From contig CM035311.1 in NCBI GenBank assembly GCA_002900995.3, positions 3,100,001 to 3,164,000 of the forward strand: a stretch of DNA of 64,000 nt. Direction: 5' to 3'. Below the pieces are notes generated by a model. That model searched no databases, was not told the DNA's origin, and saw only the letters and a program-made list of their open reading frames with translations. This document shows positions 46,736 through 59,237 of this stretch, piece by piece (positions within the stretch are counted from its first letter, which is position 1; every line of letters begins with the position of its first letter). Source of the DNA: Ganoderma boninense. Lineage: Eukaryota; Basidiomycota; Agaricomycetes; Polyporales; Polyporaceae. Made by a program: the position numbers and the translations under genes.

Positions 46736-47622
46736 TCAGTAATGCCCTGACGGACCGGCCTCGTGCTCGTCGTAGTCGTCGTCGTCGTCCATGCGGGACC
46801 CGGTCTTGCGTGCCTTGCGCACCCCGGGGGGCGAGCGGATGCTGCGCGGCTTATTGTCCGGCCCGCGGCGGACGGGGAGCTGGTCGTACACGCACTCCTC
46901 TCGGTAGCGCTGGCAGTTCGTGCACGGCTGGGCACCGTCGCACTTGGACCTGCGGCGACGGCTGTGGACGTGGACGGAGTCAGCATGGACTGGGAGAGCA
47001 AGGCTCGTGGTAGGAGGCGTTACCAGTTGCCGCATGCTATGAAGACGCGCTCGCGCTGCTTCCCGTCCACGGTGAGAGGTTGTGCGTGGTGAGTGGCGGA
47101 GAGTTGACGAGAGGTGCCGTCGTTCCGGGGGAGCGGCATCGGGGAAGAAGGCGGAGGCGGGAACGGAGCGTATCTCATCGCAGATGCGTGCGGGTTCTGC
47201 GTGGAAGACACCGGTGAAAGGGGGCGAGCATGCGGCGGGTAATACGCTGGGGACATGCCCCCTTGACCAGCCGCTCCCGGGTCAGACGCAGATCGCGATA
47301 TTCCAGCAGTGTAAGGGTCGACGGGTGTCGCGTAGGGATATTGTGGTTGTGTGGCGTGGTGCGTGAGTTGGGGCCCTGGCTGCATTCCGGTCGCATAGGC
47401 CGCCTGGAGCCCTTGCTGGAAGGCGGTCGGGTCGGGTCCGGCTGAGTAGTAGATCGGGACGTTGGGGTCGATGGGGTACCGTGAATAGCTGTTCCTGTCA
47501 GAATATACATCGGGGTCTAGTGACGTAGTAGCGTTCTCCACAGACTCCCGCCACGAATAGTTGTCGCTATCGGAAGTCCATGGCTGACCGGAATAGTTGC
47601 CGTGGGGGTAATTGTTCTGCAT
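46736..47622 (-). CDS. Zn2Cys6 zinc-cluster protein with C-terminal DNA-binding domain, copy 1
   Basis: Exons are 47622-47024 and 46961-46736 (62-bp intron), giving 274 aa. The first 190 residues are Tyr/Pro/Ser/Gln-rich and disordered, a possible activation region. LTVDGKQRERVFIAC leads into the zinc cluster C-x2-C-x6-C-x5-C-x2-C-x6-C: ACGNCRRRRSKCDGAQPCTNC, split here as ACGNC / RRRRSKCDG / AQPCTNCQ. A basic SIRSPPGVRKARK follows and the protein ends in an acidic Asp-rich tail. The intron splits the second Cys codon. Most fungal Zn2Cys6 regulators carry the cluster near the N-terminus; this C-terminal arrangement is shared with the paralog at 51484-52352. Likely a nuclear transcription regulator; targets unknown. 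Confidence 0.82.
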
Positions 47623-50600
47623 GAATCGAGTAGTATGTGGAAGGAGGAGAACGTTGCAGGTCGGGGAGCGACGGTGGCGTTAACTTGAGCAATGGGCTCT
47701 GGATAGCAGACGGACACGTTTTGTACGTACGAAGGATGGGTCGGCGCAGTCGTCTCCTCGAGGACACTGCGGTCTTGGCTGAGAACCGGTTTGCTGGTGG
47801 GGCCAGTACGAGAGAGAGCCTGAACCCGTCACTGGTGCGTTAGAGGCGATGATTGACGATATGTGGATGGAGTTGCACGTTTGTTGAATTGGAGTGCAAG
47901 TTGTCCGTGCCAAAATCGGCGATTTACAAAAGCATGATCCAAGACGCCCCGAAAAACACATCGGGAGGGGTGGTACACAGTCTGGAAACATGCAGTATTC
48001 GTCACCGGCGAGGGACATTCCGGCGAGGGAATCTAGGCTGTAATAGCCTTGGGCACCCCAGCTTAACAGACATCGACGTTTTCGTGATGCTTGTACGCCT
48101 TCAAATGTCATGCAGATACCGACAGTGCGACCCGTGCCAGCGAGTATAGCTATACGTACCTGCGATTAGATTTGGTCGGCTGGACTACGCTGACGGGGAG
48201 ATGCGGTGCTCAAGGGGAAGCGCTGCTGCCCAGCCACACGATCGCAGTTCCAGGCCTAAATTCCGACAGCGTGTACAAGCTGAGATGGGGTGGAGATGAG
48301 TGAACGTGACCATGATAGATGACCATCATTGAAACTCACCGAGTTAGGCAACGATGTGTTATTTGCATCTCAGTACTGCATATCTCCCGTTCCGATCATA
48401 GGAGGCTGGATCACGAAATTGAGAACAGTGCTGACGATTCATTTACGATGATGCTTGTTGCGAAAGCCACCTGTCAAGGCCAAGATGAGGATGCAGCGAA
48501 GCTGAACACAAAGCTAAGCCCCCTGATTGGCAGGTAGGGGGAACTTTTCCTACGGGCTGTCGAAGGCTACATCCCATTCCGACTCGTGAAATGGCACTTC
48601 GCTTGGATTGCGAAGCAAGGACACATCCTAAAGGATCTAATCGATCGTGGCCTCTCACCTGAATCATCGATATCACCCAACAAGTCTCCTCAGAGCAGTC
48701 TGGAACGTTGATGGCGGTGACGTCGTTTGAGCCCTCCTGTCACCTGACGCGCCTGAAGGACACCCATTCCTCATGTGAGCAGACACCTCGATGTTTGGAG
48801 GCGCATTGGGCTCTTACACCAAGGCAATCAAGGTCGTCTCCATGGTCGACGTCCGCAGTACGACCGTGGAGTGGTAGGACGCAAAAGGCTGTTCATTATC
48901 TGCAGAACGTGACACTGTTTCAATTACGCACCAAAGGTCTTTCCATCCGTTTCGACATGCCCAAGCGAACATCCCCTACAACGGTTGACGTTCCGATGTG
49001 CTCTGAGCCACACTCACGATATATTGAAGCCAGGGACGAGCTTGAACGGGCTTCAGGTTGACGGTGTGGCCAGTGCCAACCCGTCCTCTGGACAAGAGCT
49101 CCTGACATTTCTCCCAAGGCAAATTCAGAACAGAGGGATGCATAGCACTGATCCACTGGCGATGTTGTGGGTGGAAGATGAGAAAGGCAACGGCGGTGAC
49201 GATGTTCGAGGCGTCTCCGGATTTGCGATGGCTGTGGCAGTGGGGCTCCGGCGATGCCCGGCCCGGCCTCCTAGTACTGTACTCCCCGAGCCCCCTTCGC
49301 CTGGGTCAAGCTTTGTACCGAAATACCCCGGGGTATAATCGAAATGCAACGTAACTACCCTTCCATCTTGTTCCGTATGAACTGATCCCACATTCTCTGG
49401 TGGCACTAAGTACCACTTCGCCTCAGATTGTCGCAGTTGACAAGTCCGTGAAACAAGCCTGACAGTCTACTCTGCATCTGAAAAACGATTGGAAGAATGC
49501 GGCATGTACAGTTGTCTGTAAGATCCAATTGGCGCTTGTACTTTACGAGAACCCGTCCTTCATGGGAGACGTACCAGTGCGTCCCGTCTTCGAAAGCTTC
49601 CATCGGCTGCTAGGACGAGCCTAGGTGGCGATTCGGGCAGTATGTGCGGAAGGCAGGATCCGGTCCAATGGCGTCTTGATAAATGGGCTACTCCATCGTA
49701 TCTATTTCAGGCTCACGGTAAAGCCACAGAAGTTAACGGATGTGGGATTTACAGGTGGATTGGCTGTCTTCTGGCACCGAAAACCCCAGTGTTCGCCATC
49801 CTCGCCAGTTCCCTAAAATCAGATAATCATCAAGGCAATGAAAAACCACTTGATACGTAAATCGTACTCAACAGCATACTTCGATGTATAGGGGCATTTA
49901 GGTCGTCCGCCGATAGAGAGGAAAACAGCAACTTCCCATGTGGTGCAGTACTGTGCTTCCCTGTCCGGCGGCACAAGTCAATAACCTTCGCCCCCGCAAT
50001 CAAGCCACGCGACTGAACCGGGTCCGACCTCCCGGTACTGAGCCCTAACGCGGCGCATCCAGTGAATGCGATGATGCGCATCCACTTGGAGGACTTGATA
50101 TCCAGGACCGGCCGACAGTGCCGCCACGACCTCAAAGTGGTCCATCACGTTTGGGCTATGCGAGCTACCTCCTATTCAGCATAGCCAGATAAGATGCAGG
50201 CCACTGTTTGTATCACGGATTGCGCACCACGATGTCCATGACCCGCCTTCTAGGCTCCGATGACTGGCGATTCCGACGATCTCAGCTGGCATGTCCTGCT
50301 CAGCTGTCCTGATCCCCTCTCCGGCCCCGGCAGCAATATCACCCACCTTCTCTCGTGCTATCCACCGCAAGGCTATGGCCCCAGCGCCAGTAGCCCGGTC
50401 CGAGCTCCATAAGGGGGGGTGACTCAAAGTCGCTGGAGGCAGCGAAGTGCACCGCGGGCTCGGAACCACACTACGCCCACCGGTGCAATTGCTGTTCCAA
50501 GACACGCTTCGGCGCACCGCAATGCGTAAGCTCGAGGGGTCACAAGCTATGTATCCATGGGGACTCCGAACGCCTAGAAATCAGCAAGGACGGTGAGGAT

Positions 50601-51483
50601 GGCGAGTTGTGGACGTCCGCGCTTCACACGCACCTGCCTCGCGGGCTTTCCGGAGACGGCTGGACGGGGCAGCATGGGAAAGCGGTCCGATTAAACTGTA
50701 ACCACAGAAAGGAAGAGCTCTGTGGTGTCTTCGAAGATAACCGGGTGGCGGGCGCGATGGTCGACGCCCGACGTTCGCCGTTCGATGTCCAAGCTCAAGT
50801 GATTGAAGATTCGGAATATTCAAAGATCGCCGGCGGGGTGGCTGTGCTCTGCTCCCGCTTTTGGCAACCGTCGGTGATGAAGGCGCCGGGGTAGTCCGGT
50901 GGTGGCACTCAAGCAAGAACGACGAGCTGCTCTGAGCCTCATCTCCTCGATGAAAGTCGCACAGAATAATTTATGCCAATACACACATCGCTTTATCATA
51001 TGCACTGCAGTGCCGAATAGCCCGGCTGCCAGCGATTCGCCGCTATCTACAGTACTTCAAGTTTAGGCATCAAGTCGCAGTCAGAAGGCGGTCGTGTGAG
51101 CCGGACTTGAACACGAAAGATACACAGCTCTGGAATAGACTTGCAGAGTAGAAACACAGCAAAACGTTATGCCACAGATAGACAGTACAGGTGACAACAA
51201 TATCGCATATACAGGACCGGAAGTAAACCGCGCGCAATCGTTCATGTCGAGGGCGGTCAAGTATGTGCATGTACATGTTCCAATGATATCATGGGGAACC
51301 ATAATATAGACACAGAAGAGAAAGGTGGACACATTTAGCTCGTTCCTCCTGACGTGGCGTAGCATACGGCCGGGTAGGGTCAGCTAAGAACATCCAGCAT
51401 CAGCATCGACCTCGACGACGACCGACAGGGACATGACGAACCAATAACAAACCCGTTTCAGTCGAGAAACCTGCCCGAACGTC
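47623..51483. other. spacer without a supported gene
   Basis: Upstream region of copy 1 and 3' flank of copy 2 of the zinc-cluster pair. A faint coding-like segment on the minus strand (about 49603-49125, e.g. EDGTHWYVSHEGR and KWYLVPPENVGSVHTEQDGR) may be a gene remnant, but frames and borders do not agree. Confidence 0.35.
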
Positions 51484-52352
51484 TCATGAGAGGCGTGAGG
51501 TGCGAGCCTTCCGCACTGCGGGTCTGCGCGGCTTCCTCTGTCCGACCGGGGACCGAATGCGGGGCGCCTTGTCCTGCCCTCGCCGCCTCGGGGCAGACTC
51601 GTAGCAGCAGAATACCCCCTGGTCCGCGACGCGCTCGCAGTTGAAGCACGACGGCTGCCCGCCGTCGCACCGGAGCTTACGCAAACGACTGCATGAAGAA
51701 CCGGAGAAGGGGTCAGCACGCTCCGAACGAAGGCAGAAGAACCTCTCAGAGGGAAGGAGAAGGCATACCAGCGGTCACACGCGACGAACACGCGTTCGCG
51801 GGGCTTGCCGTCGACGGTCAGGGGCTGGTCGGGCGCGAGCGCGATCTTGGACTTCTGGCGGCGCCGGGACTCGCTCGCCGAGATGCTCTCGGTGTCCGTC
51901 ACGGACGACGCGGAGGAGAGCGACGGGACCGAGTCGGCGTCCCCGAAGCCGAAGTCTGGGAACGACTGGACGAAAGGGTGTGGCGGCGGCGACTGTTCTT
52001 CGTAGAACACGGGCGAGGGCCCGCGGTGGGACACGATCGGCGTGTAGGGGTTGTGCCGGTACAAGGCGTTGACAGGCGAATTTGAGTGCGCGATGGGAGC
52101 GCAGACAGGAGCTTGATAGTGGTGCATGGTGGAAGGTTCCTGGCGGAACGTGGGGGTGAAGGTGTCGAAGGCGTGGTCGACGAAGGGACGCGTGTCAGGG
52201 GAGTAGTGTGAGGGCCTGGGAGGGTCCGAGTAGAACTCCGGAAGCCAGCCGGCTCCCTGGACTGAGAGCGCATCGAGCCAGGAGACGACGTAGTCGCCGC
52301 TGTTAGGATGGGGCATGCTGGACGAGCTCGCGTAAGGGTGATTATGCTGCAT
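51484..52352 (-). CDS. Zn2Cys6 zinc-cluster protein with C-terminal DNA-binding domain, copy 2
   Basis: Exons are 52352-51772 and 51688-51484 (83-bp intron), giving 261 aa. A disordered Pro/Ser/His-rich N-terminus (MQHNHPYASSSSMPH) leads to QPLTVDGKPRERVFVACDRC, then RLRKLRCDGGQPSCFNCERV ... GVFCC, which fits C-x2-C-x6-C-x6-C-x2-C-x8-C. A basic tail with PRIRSPVGQRKPRRP follows. The intron splits the second cluster Cys exactly as in copy 1, and the phrases TVDGKxRERVF and RSPxGxRK are shared, so the two genes are paralogs about 4 kb apart on the same strand. Probable nuclear transcription regulator. Confidence 0.82.
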
Positions 52353-55300
52353 ATTCGACGCGGGACTAAGCGAAGATGGGGGGAGGACACTGGGGGTGCG
52401 GGGGCGTTAGTTACTGAAGAGTGGCGGCGAGGGTCAGAAGGACTAACTGGTTATGTATCTCCCAGGGATTCCGCACAGCAGCTTCTCAGGATACGAAGCG
52501 GTGCTCGTTGCAGACAAATTCGTACCGAATCCCCAGTGACATAAGATCGCACATCGTGATCAGGACTAAACATGATCCCTGGAGTCCCGAGTTTTCCCAC
52601 CGGTCGCATACTGCGAGGAACTTCCTGCGAACACAAAGAAGGTTGACGCGCTCTCCATGCAAAAGGAACCCTTCAATGATGGAACTGTCAGACGCATTGG
52701 GAACCATGATAAGACAAAGGTCCGAAGACGAACCTTATATTCCGCCTGATGATGAAGCTGCAGTTCGTAGCTTCCAGCGAAGCGGAAATGGCAACGTCCG
52801 GAGGGCTGGAACGAGACGCATGAGCTCTATGGCATACCACGCACATGGTCGGATGGCGATCTGTGTGGGAAAGGAGTGGATGACGAGTCCGCAAAGAACG
52901 GGGATCCAAGGCTGTGCATCGCAATTCCTCCCCAGGACCTCCCCAGGACCGCTGCACAACAGAAATACAGCCGCTGCCCTCGGCCGAAGGCGACATGGAT
53001 ACGACCACAGAAGCTAGAATATCTTCCTCTCCACCTGATAGCCAATTGCCCTCGAAACTCTGCCAAGCAAATGCACGGATGAGCCGACACGCTCGAGGGT
53101 TGCAGTCTCACAATCCAGACTCCATGAAAGTGGGGTGAGAACCTGCATCCCCTGGAGGGAAAGCGCAATCAACTGATCGCACATTGAGGATGCAGGACCC
53201 CGGAACCGTTAATGTGCGTCATGAGTGGATGTCTTCGGACCCGTTCGCGTGGTGCCCGCCACGGGAGGCCGCGTACCGTGACCAAACTCATGATTCGTGC
53301 TCAGCGACCTGCACCAGATCACAGCAGAGAAGGTCGTGCTTTCAAAGCCCGCAAGATTAACATTACCTAGAAGAAGATTTTCGCTCAGTTGCCCGTTGCA
53401 AGGTTGTTGTCCATCGTTCCTCCGTAGTACGCCTTTTCGATGGCATTTCTACGATACGCAGCCTCGAGGCAGGAGGTTTGATCGACAATAGAGGGGATTG
53501 TGCCAGGTCAGCTGAATCGCAAAGGAGCATTCTGGCCCGAGATCACTCACACAGGCACCTAGACAGAGAAGGCGGGAGTTGTGCGGCCAGGGGCGGTTTC
53601 CAAGGGTCCACAAAGTTGCAGCGCTACGCGTAAGATGGAGTGTCAGTCACCAAGGAAAAACGAGTCCCCGAGGTGGGCTGAATTCAAAAACAGTGCTACG
53701 TAGTGCATTTGCACAGCCGACTCGAGTCGGCCTCTTCCTGTGCATCGATAATTAAGGAAAGAGAAGGGGAGTCCGAGATGTTCGCGATGATGGACATTTG
53801 CTGTTGCGACGCTAGCACGAGAGAGCACCCTCAATCGCCGGTTTCCGCTGCGCAGATGACTGGTAAGTACGAGGCAAGCCGACGGAGAGGATGCTGTGAT
53901 GGCGGAGAGTACGAGCGAGAGAGCGTCGGCCAGGGCTCGGGCACGCCAGCTCGCAGACGGACTCCGATGCGAACGGCGCGCCTACTGCTCACATGCGGCT
54001 GTGCCATGCGAGCAGAAAGGTTTCTGTGGCTGTCCGCCCCTTGCATCAAGCGCCCAGCGCCCGCCGTGATAACTTGGGCCGCTCGCCGTCGAACACACTC
54101 CTTCTCCCCTCTCCATGCTAATCCTTGCTCAAAGCTGGTGCCTCTTCTCAGCTTTTCTCTCTCTCTCTCCAGGGCCTTTCCGCCGGAGAGAATCGCCAGT
54201 CGTGTTCCCATCATCAAGGCGTCTGCGAATAGACCTGTGCACTCCCACATTGTCGAGGAGATCCGGTGCGTATCTTTGGAAAGTCTCCCCAGAATCCTGG
54301 ACGGCGTTACACCAGGGCCTCATATGCGTCCCCTCCCGATTGGAGGAAGCAATACCAGATCATCGGCATTGGTTGCCATATTGATCCAGTGCCGAACACG
54401 TGCACGAAGGTTCGTGATGCAGACCCTCCACGAGAAGCTTCGCTGACGTACACTCCCCACCTTCAACTTCTACCGCGTGCCGGCACCAGGCTCGCCGCTC
54501 CTAGACTCAAACAAAGGCGAAGGGACTCTATGATCACAACGGCAGGCTTTCACCGAGCCAGGATAGGCGTGTCGGAACAATCAACGTCTTGCCTTCTAGA
54601 GGCATCACAGAAGAAGTCGTTCGGTTGAGCTCACACCGCTTCCAGACAACAGGCATTCCAATTTCACAACATTCTCCGCCACTGAGAGGGCCGACTGGAA
54701 GCCGAAGCTCGCCGCAAGAGGCACTGAGGTACCGTCGTGTCCAGAACTTCCAAACCCAACTTCCCGGGGGATGTCGCCACTCAAGGGCTGCAACGAAATC
54801 AGGGCAGTGTCCTCCTCATACGCCGCGTTCGAGATTCAACTGACCTGTCCTTCCAGATGATAACAACCATCATCGTCGCGATCCTTCTCAGCTAGCTTAG
54901 CGTGTCATGGCCAGGCGTAGGGACTGGCGCTGAGAATGAGCCTTCATCGTTCCGTGGCGACTCACGCGTAGGCGTCGACACGCTGAAGGATACGAGCCCC
55001 CTGCCGAAACGTCGGCATGCACAACACCGGTCGCACGACACCTGAGTGATTCTGGGAGCGCAATTGCATGTCCCGTCTCGGCCTTCAGCAACTCCAGCGA
55101 GACTCACCCCACATCGTTCCCAACAGCTTGGCCCCCCGAATCAGCACCACGAATAGAATACGTACGTTGTACTACCACCATCCGCTTCGTGCGGTTCGAA
55201 CAGGCTTCCGAGCCACCGAGCAGGTGTCCGCAAACCTAGTGCCCGTGACAGCCAACGGTCGGCTCCCGCGAGCCATTTGTCAATGTACCTCAAACGCTGT

Positions 55301-57110
55301 CTGAATCTGATGGACGACCCCCGGCCACAAGCACGACGATCTGTCAGCCTACGCCAGGCCTTCGCAGCACGCCCTTCGCCTAGGCAACGCGGCGGAGGCC
55401 CCCGTCCGAGTCCTCGATCCCGCGCATGTAAGTAAGTATTGTTGGTGCCTTGGGCCCGCGTCCAAAGCTGCTCGGTGCTCCGGGTCCCATGCCGTCGGTC
55501 GCTGTGCACCATTGGTCGCCCTCGCACGCGGTTTTCATTTCGGTGTGTTGGCTAAACGCTAGTCTCCGCGCCCTCGGCCTGCGCACCCTCGACCTCCGAA
55601 CGCTGGGCAGATCTCCAGCCGAGTCTGTCGTCCCTAGGCATCTCTGGCCTTGACGCTGTTACGTGTTACGATGACGGTGGATGTGGTGCTTGTGGTGGGT
55701 GTGGATACGGGCCCCGTCGTGCCCCAACCGCCGCAACTAATTCATCTCGAGAGAAGGCGCATGCGAGTCGGCAGTATACGTACCCTCGAGAGGGTACTGC
55801 ACCCTTGATCCGAGTCGGAGTCTTCGATTCTCGGTCTTCTCTCCCACCCCCTTTATCATGTGGTTTGAATGGTCATCGATCAGCAGTCATGGAAGCGGGC
55901 CGCACCGTAAGGCAGCAGAGCGCTAAGTGACCCAAGTTCAGCTGGGACGTCGGTCAATGGGGCGCGTTTTGTGAGAGAGAACGGGGGCTAAGAACCTGGA
56001 AGAAGATGGGAAGGGGGGAAGGGGGCAAAGGCCAAAAGCTTCGAGCACGGTTGTTCACACTGCTGTGAAAGGATGGCGACGGATGTGTTGATGTAGGAGG
56101 GGGATTGGTGGGCTCATCAGCGCAGGCAGCGTTGAGCATGCAGCTGCATTGTGAGGCACAACCCGGGGTACGTGTTCTCCGAATGACTGAACATCATGCA
56201 CCACGGACATGTACAGCTCAAAGCAGATGGTCGTGATGGGGCAGAAGACAATGTCATGTCGGGGCGGGAACCTCCGGGTCCGTGTCAGGAGCGCATACGA
56301 CATTGCAGTATAGTACAACCACCCACAATTATAGCTGGCACATGCCCATCGCATTGGGGAAGGTCGTGCCAGAAAAGTTGTTGCCGTGCGATAGGACCAC
56401 ATAGAGAAGCATTTGCTGTCGGCAAGAGGTCTGTAAGATCTAAATGACCCATAAAAAGAATCTCTAGAGCAAGGGGATATATCCGGGCCTATAATCTGCA
56501 GCAGAGAGAACGGGTTTATTTTGTGCGAGAGCATGCCAATACCGAGAGCAAGATGAGCCGTGGGCAATGGACCTAATCGATGACGCTCCGAGGTATGCAT
56601 AATATTGATAGCTTCATGCTTATGGGGACAAATAGGATCCTGGAAAAGACATACCCGCCCGGAGCACAAGCACTACAAAGTCTGGGGCTCCACCTGAAGA
56701 CTGAGGTCTACTGAGCTTCAGACGATAAGAAAGTTTCGATATTTTCGTCTCCTCGGTCACAGAGTACCGGTCGATCTACGTATATTCAATATTCGCATTA
56801 GCAGAGATAATATGGAGGGGCAGTAGGGTGCAGTGACTGCACCTCCCCATGTTCAACTGGATTCCGGAATATTGAGCTGCCAGTGTTCTCGAGTAAAGTT
56901 GCTAAGTATTGCGTTAGGACAAGGGAGCAGGGATGCTACCATTTAGTGTGGCTTTCGTTGGTGCACGATTGATACTATCGATTTACGGTCATCCATTGCT
57001 GGGGGGGAGAAAGAGGAGGAGAAAGGGTTGGGTGTCGAGGCTCCGGAGCAGAGGAGCGGTGTCACCGTTGCTTTACAACCATAGTTGTAAGCCATGAGAG
57101 GCAAAGCAAG
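52353..57110. other. long spacer without a supported gene
   Basis: Open frames of up to about 250 codons on either strand (for example near 53703-54446 and 56055-56669) show no motifs, splice chains or paralogs. Oligo-purine runs lie at about 55975-56030 and 57000-57040. Confidence 0.4.
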
Positions 57111-57192
57111 TCTCTGTTAGTATATCGGTTAGTACACGCGCCTGTCATTCCACTGACCGCGCGAAAGCGGGGTTCGACTCCCCGACAGAGAG
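57111..57192 (+). tRNA. tRNA-Asp (anticodon GTC) with short intron
   Basis: The mature part matches the gene at 39163-39250, but the intron is only about 10 nt (TTCCACTGAC). It ends 107 bp before the DHODH start codon, so it lies in that gene's promoter region on the same strand. Confidence 0.85.
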
Positions 57193-57299
57193 CTAAGCTT
57201 TTTCCGCCAAGTTCCAACCCTCTTACTTACCGCTGGCGACTTTTTGGACTGAGCGGTGACCGAGTCGGACTCGACGTCGACGCCGTGAACCCTGCGCTC

Positions 57300-59237
57300 A
57301 TGATCACCAGGCTCGGCCTTGCTCCCACTCGAGCAGTTGCTCGTGCTTCGCTCTCTGCAAGCTCTCCTAAAGTGTATGTCCTGCGCCGTGCCGTTTCGAC
57401 GTCAACACAGCAGCCACCTCGTTCTTTGGCCCGGACCACAGCCTACGCCTCCCTCTTCCTCGTCTCAACCGGTCTTTTCGCCGTCTACTATTTCGACTGC
57501 CGAGCCGCCTTGCACAAGTATGTGGTGACTCCCGTCATACGTCACACTCTTGATGCGGAAGCGGGCCACAAGCTTGCGGTCCGTGTCTTAGGCTCGGGAC
57601 TTGCACCTCGTGACCCAGTCCAGGACGACGAGATTTTGAAGGTGGAGGTGCGGACATACATTGCCATCTGGTGTCATAAGCCTTTCGTCTCATGGGAATT
57701 GCAGCTGTGGGGCGAGGAGTTGTCCAACCCGGTCGGACTCGCGGCAGGGTTCGACAAGCATGCAGAGGCCATAGACGGTGTGTTCTTATGTTGTCATATC
57801 CCTTCCTGCCGCCCTCAATGGGCATATAGGGCTTTTTGGCCTCGGGTTCAGTTGGGTAGAGGTGGGGAGTGTGACACCAAAACCCCAGGTGCGTCCGTAT
57901 CCTCTGACCGCGAGCGTGACCGCGGTCCACCAAAACTCGAAATGCAGCCAGGGAACCCCACACCGCGTGTATTCCATCTACCGGACGACTCAGCTCTCAT
58001 TAACCGCTATGGCTTCCCTTCCGAGGGCCACGTTGCCGTCCTTTCGCGTCTTCGCGCCCGCCTGCCCACTCTTTTCGCCTACGGCTCGGACCCCACCTCC
58101 CAATCCCCATTACACGAAGAAGAGCACGCGTCGTTGCGCCCGAACGCGCTTCTCGCCGTGAACCTAGGCAAGAACAAGTCTTCGCCACAGGGGTCCATCG
58201 ATGACTTTGTGGCTGGCGTCCACGTCTTCGGGCCATACGCCGATGCCCTCGTGGTCAACGTCTCCAGTCCAAACACGCCTGGCCTGAGGTACGCCATCCG
58301 ATTTCCCAGCTCCCAAAGCGAACAACAACTCTGAGCCTCCCGTTCTTTCAGAGGGATGCAAAGTCGCACCGTGCTGGAAGAGCTTCTCGCCGGGGTGATC
58401 GCCGCTCGGGACGACGTCACCGCGCTGTCCACCCACGCCCACCGTCCGAAGCTCCTGCTCAAGATCTCCCCGGACCTCTCCGACGCAGAAGTCGCGGACG
58501 TCGCGGCCGCCGTGCGCGCTGCGGGGGGAATCGACGGCGTCATCGTGAGCAACACGACCGTCCAGCGGCCTGCTTCCCTGTCAGATCGTGCGTACCCCCC
58601 TCTACCCCCTCCCCAGATCCCACCCCGCGTGTCCTATCTGGCACCATCACTCGTCGCTCATCGCTCATCGCACACTGCTCATTGCATCCGTCTCTCCCCC
58701 TCAGCGAACAAGTCGGAGACGGGCGGGCTCTCGGGGCCGCCGCTGAAGCAGCTCTCCCTCACCACCCTCTGCACACTCCGCGGCCTCCTCCCCGCGGCCG
58801 TCCCGCTCATCGGGTGCGGCGGCATCTCCTCCGGGGCGGACGCGCTCGAGTTCGCGCGCGCGGGCGCCGCCGCCGTCCAGCTGTACACGGCGTTCGGCTA
58901 CCAGGGCCCCGGGGCCGCGCGCGCGATCAAGGACGAGCTTGTCGAGCTGCTGCGCAGGGAGGGCACGACGTGGCGCGAGGTCGTCCGCGGGGCCGTCGAG
59001 CAGCATAGCTACCACGAGCCTACGGTGGAGGACCTCCACCAGGAGGCGGAGGAGCTGAAGAGCCTGCTCGATGGGCTCGGGGACAAAATTGAGGAGGAGA
59101 GCATACAGGTACAGGTCCCGGGATCGGCGCCGAGTGAGAGTGGGAGCGCGGAGGTCGAGGCGGGCGGGGAGGGCGCGAGTGATGTGACGCCAAGCGGGGA
59201 TCCGGGCACTGAGCACCCTGAAAGTGGGGCGGCGTAG
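57300..59237 (+). CDS. dihydroorotate dehydrogenase, class 2 (mitochondrial, quinone-dependent)
   Basis: Exons are 57300-57647, 57705-57777, 57830-57888, 57948-58288, 58352-58587 and 58705-59237, giving 529 aa. It catalyses dihydroorotate to orotate in pyrimidine synthesis, bound to the inner mitochondrial membrane. The N-terminus is a basic, Ser/Ala-rich presequence followed by a hydrophobic segment (ASLFLVSTGLFAVYYF). Signature blocks in order: NPVGLAAGFDKHAEAIDG, GFSWVEVGSVTPKPQPGNP, INRYGF, LAVNLGKNK, VVNVSSPNTPGLR (with the class 2 active-site Ser), LLLKISPDLS, GVIVSNTTV, ETGGLSG, PLIGCGGISSGADALEFARAGA and VQLYTAFGYQGPG. An extra C-terminal tail of about 110 residues (EAEELK.., then Glu/Ser/Gly-rich) exceeds the usual length. 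All residues expected for FMN binding appear present. Two decayed partial copies lie at 36110-36880 and 62640-63240. Confidence 0.93.

Noticed and set aside
49125..49603. Minus-strand coding-like segments (KWYLVPPENVGSVHTEQDGR and neighbours)
   Set aside because: Suggestive, but frames and borders do not join, and the opposite strand has equally good open frames; left as a mention in the spacer entry.
53703..54446. 247-codon plus-strand open frame
   Set aside because: Several overlapping frames of similar length on both strands and no recognisable domain.
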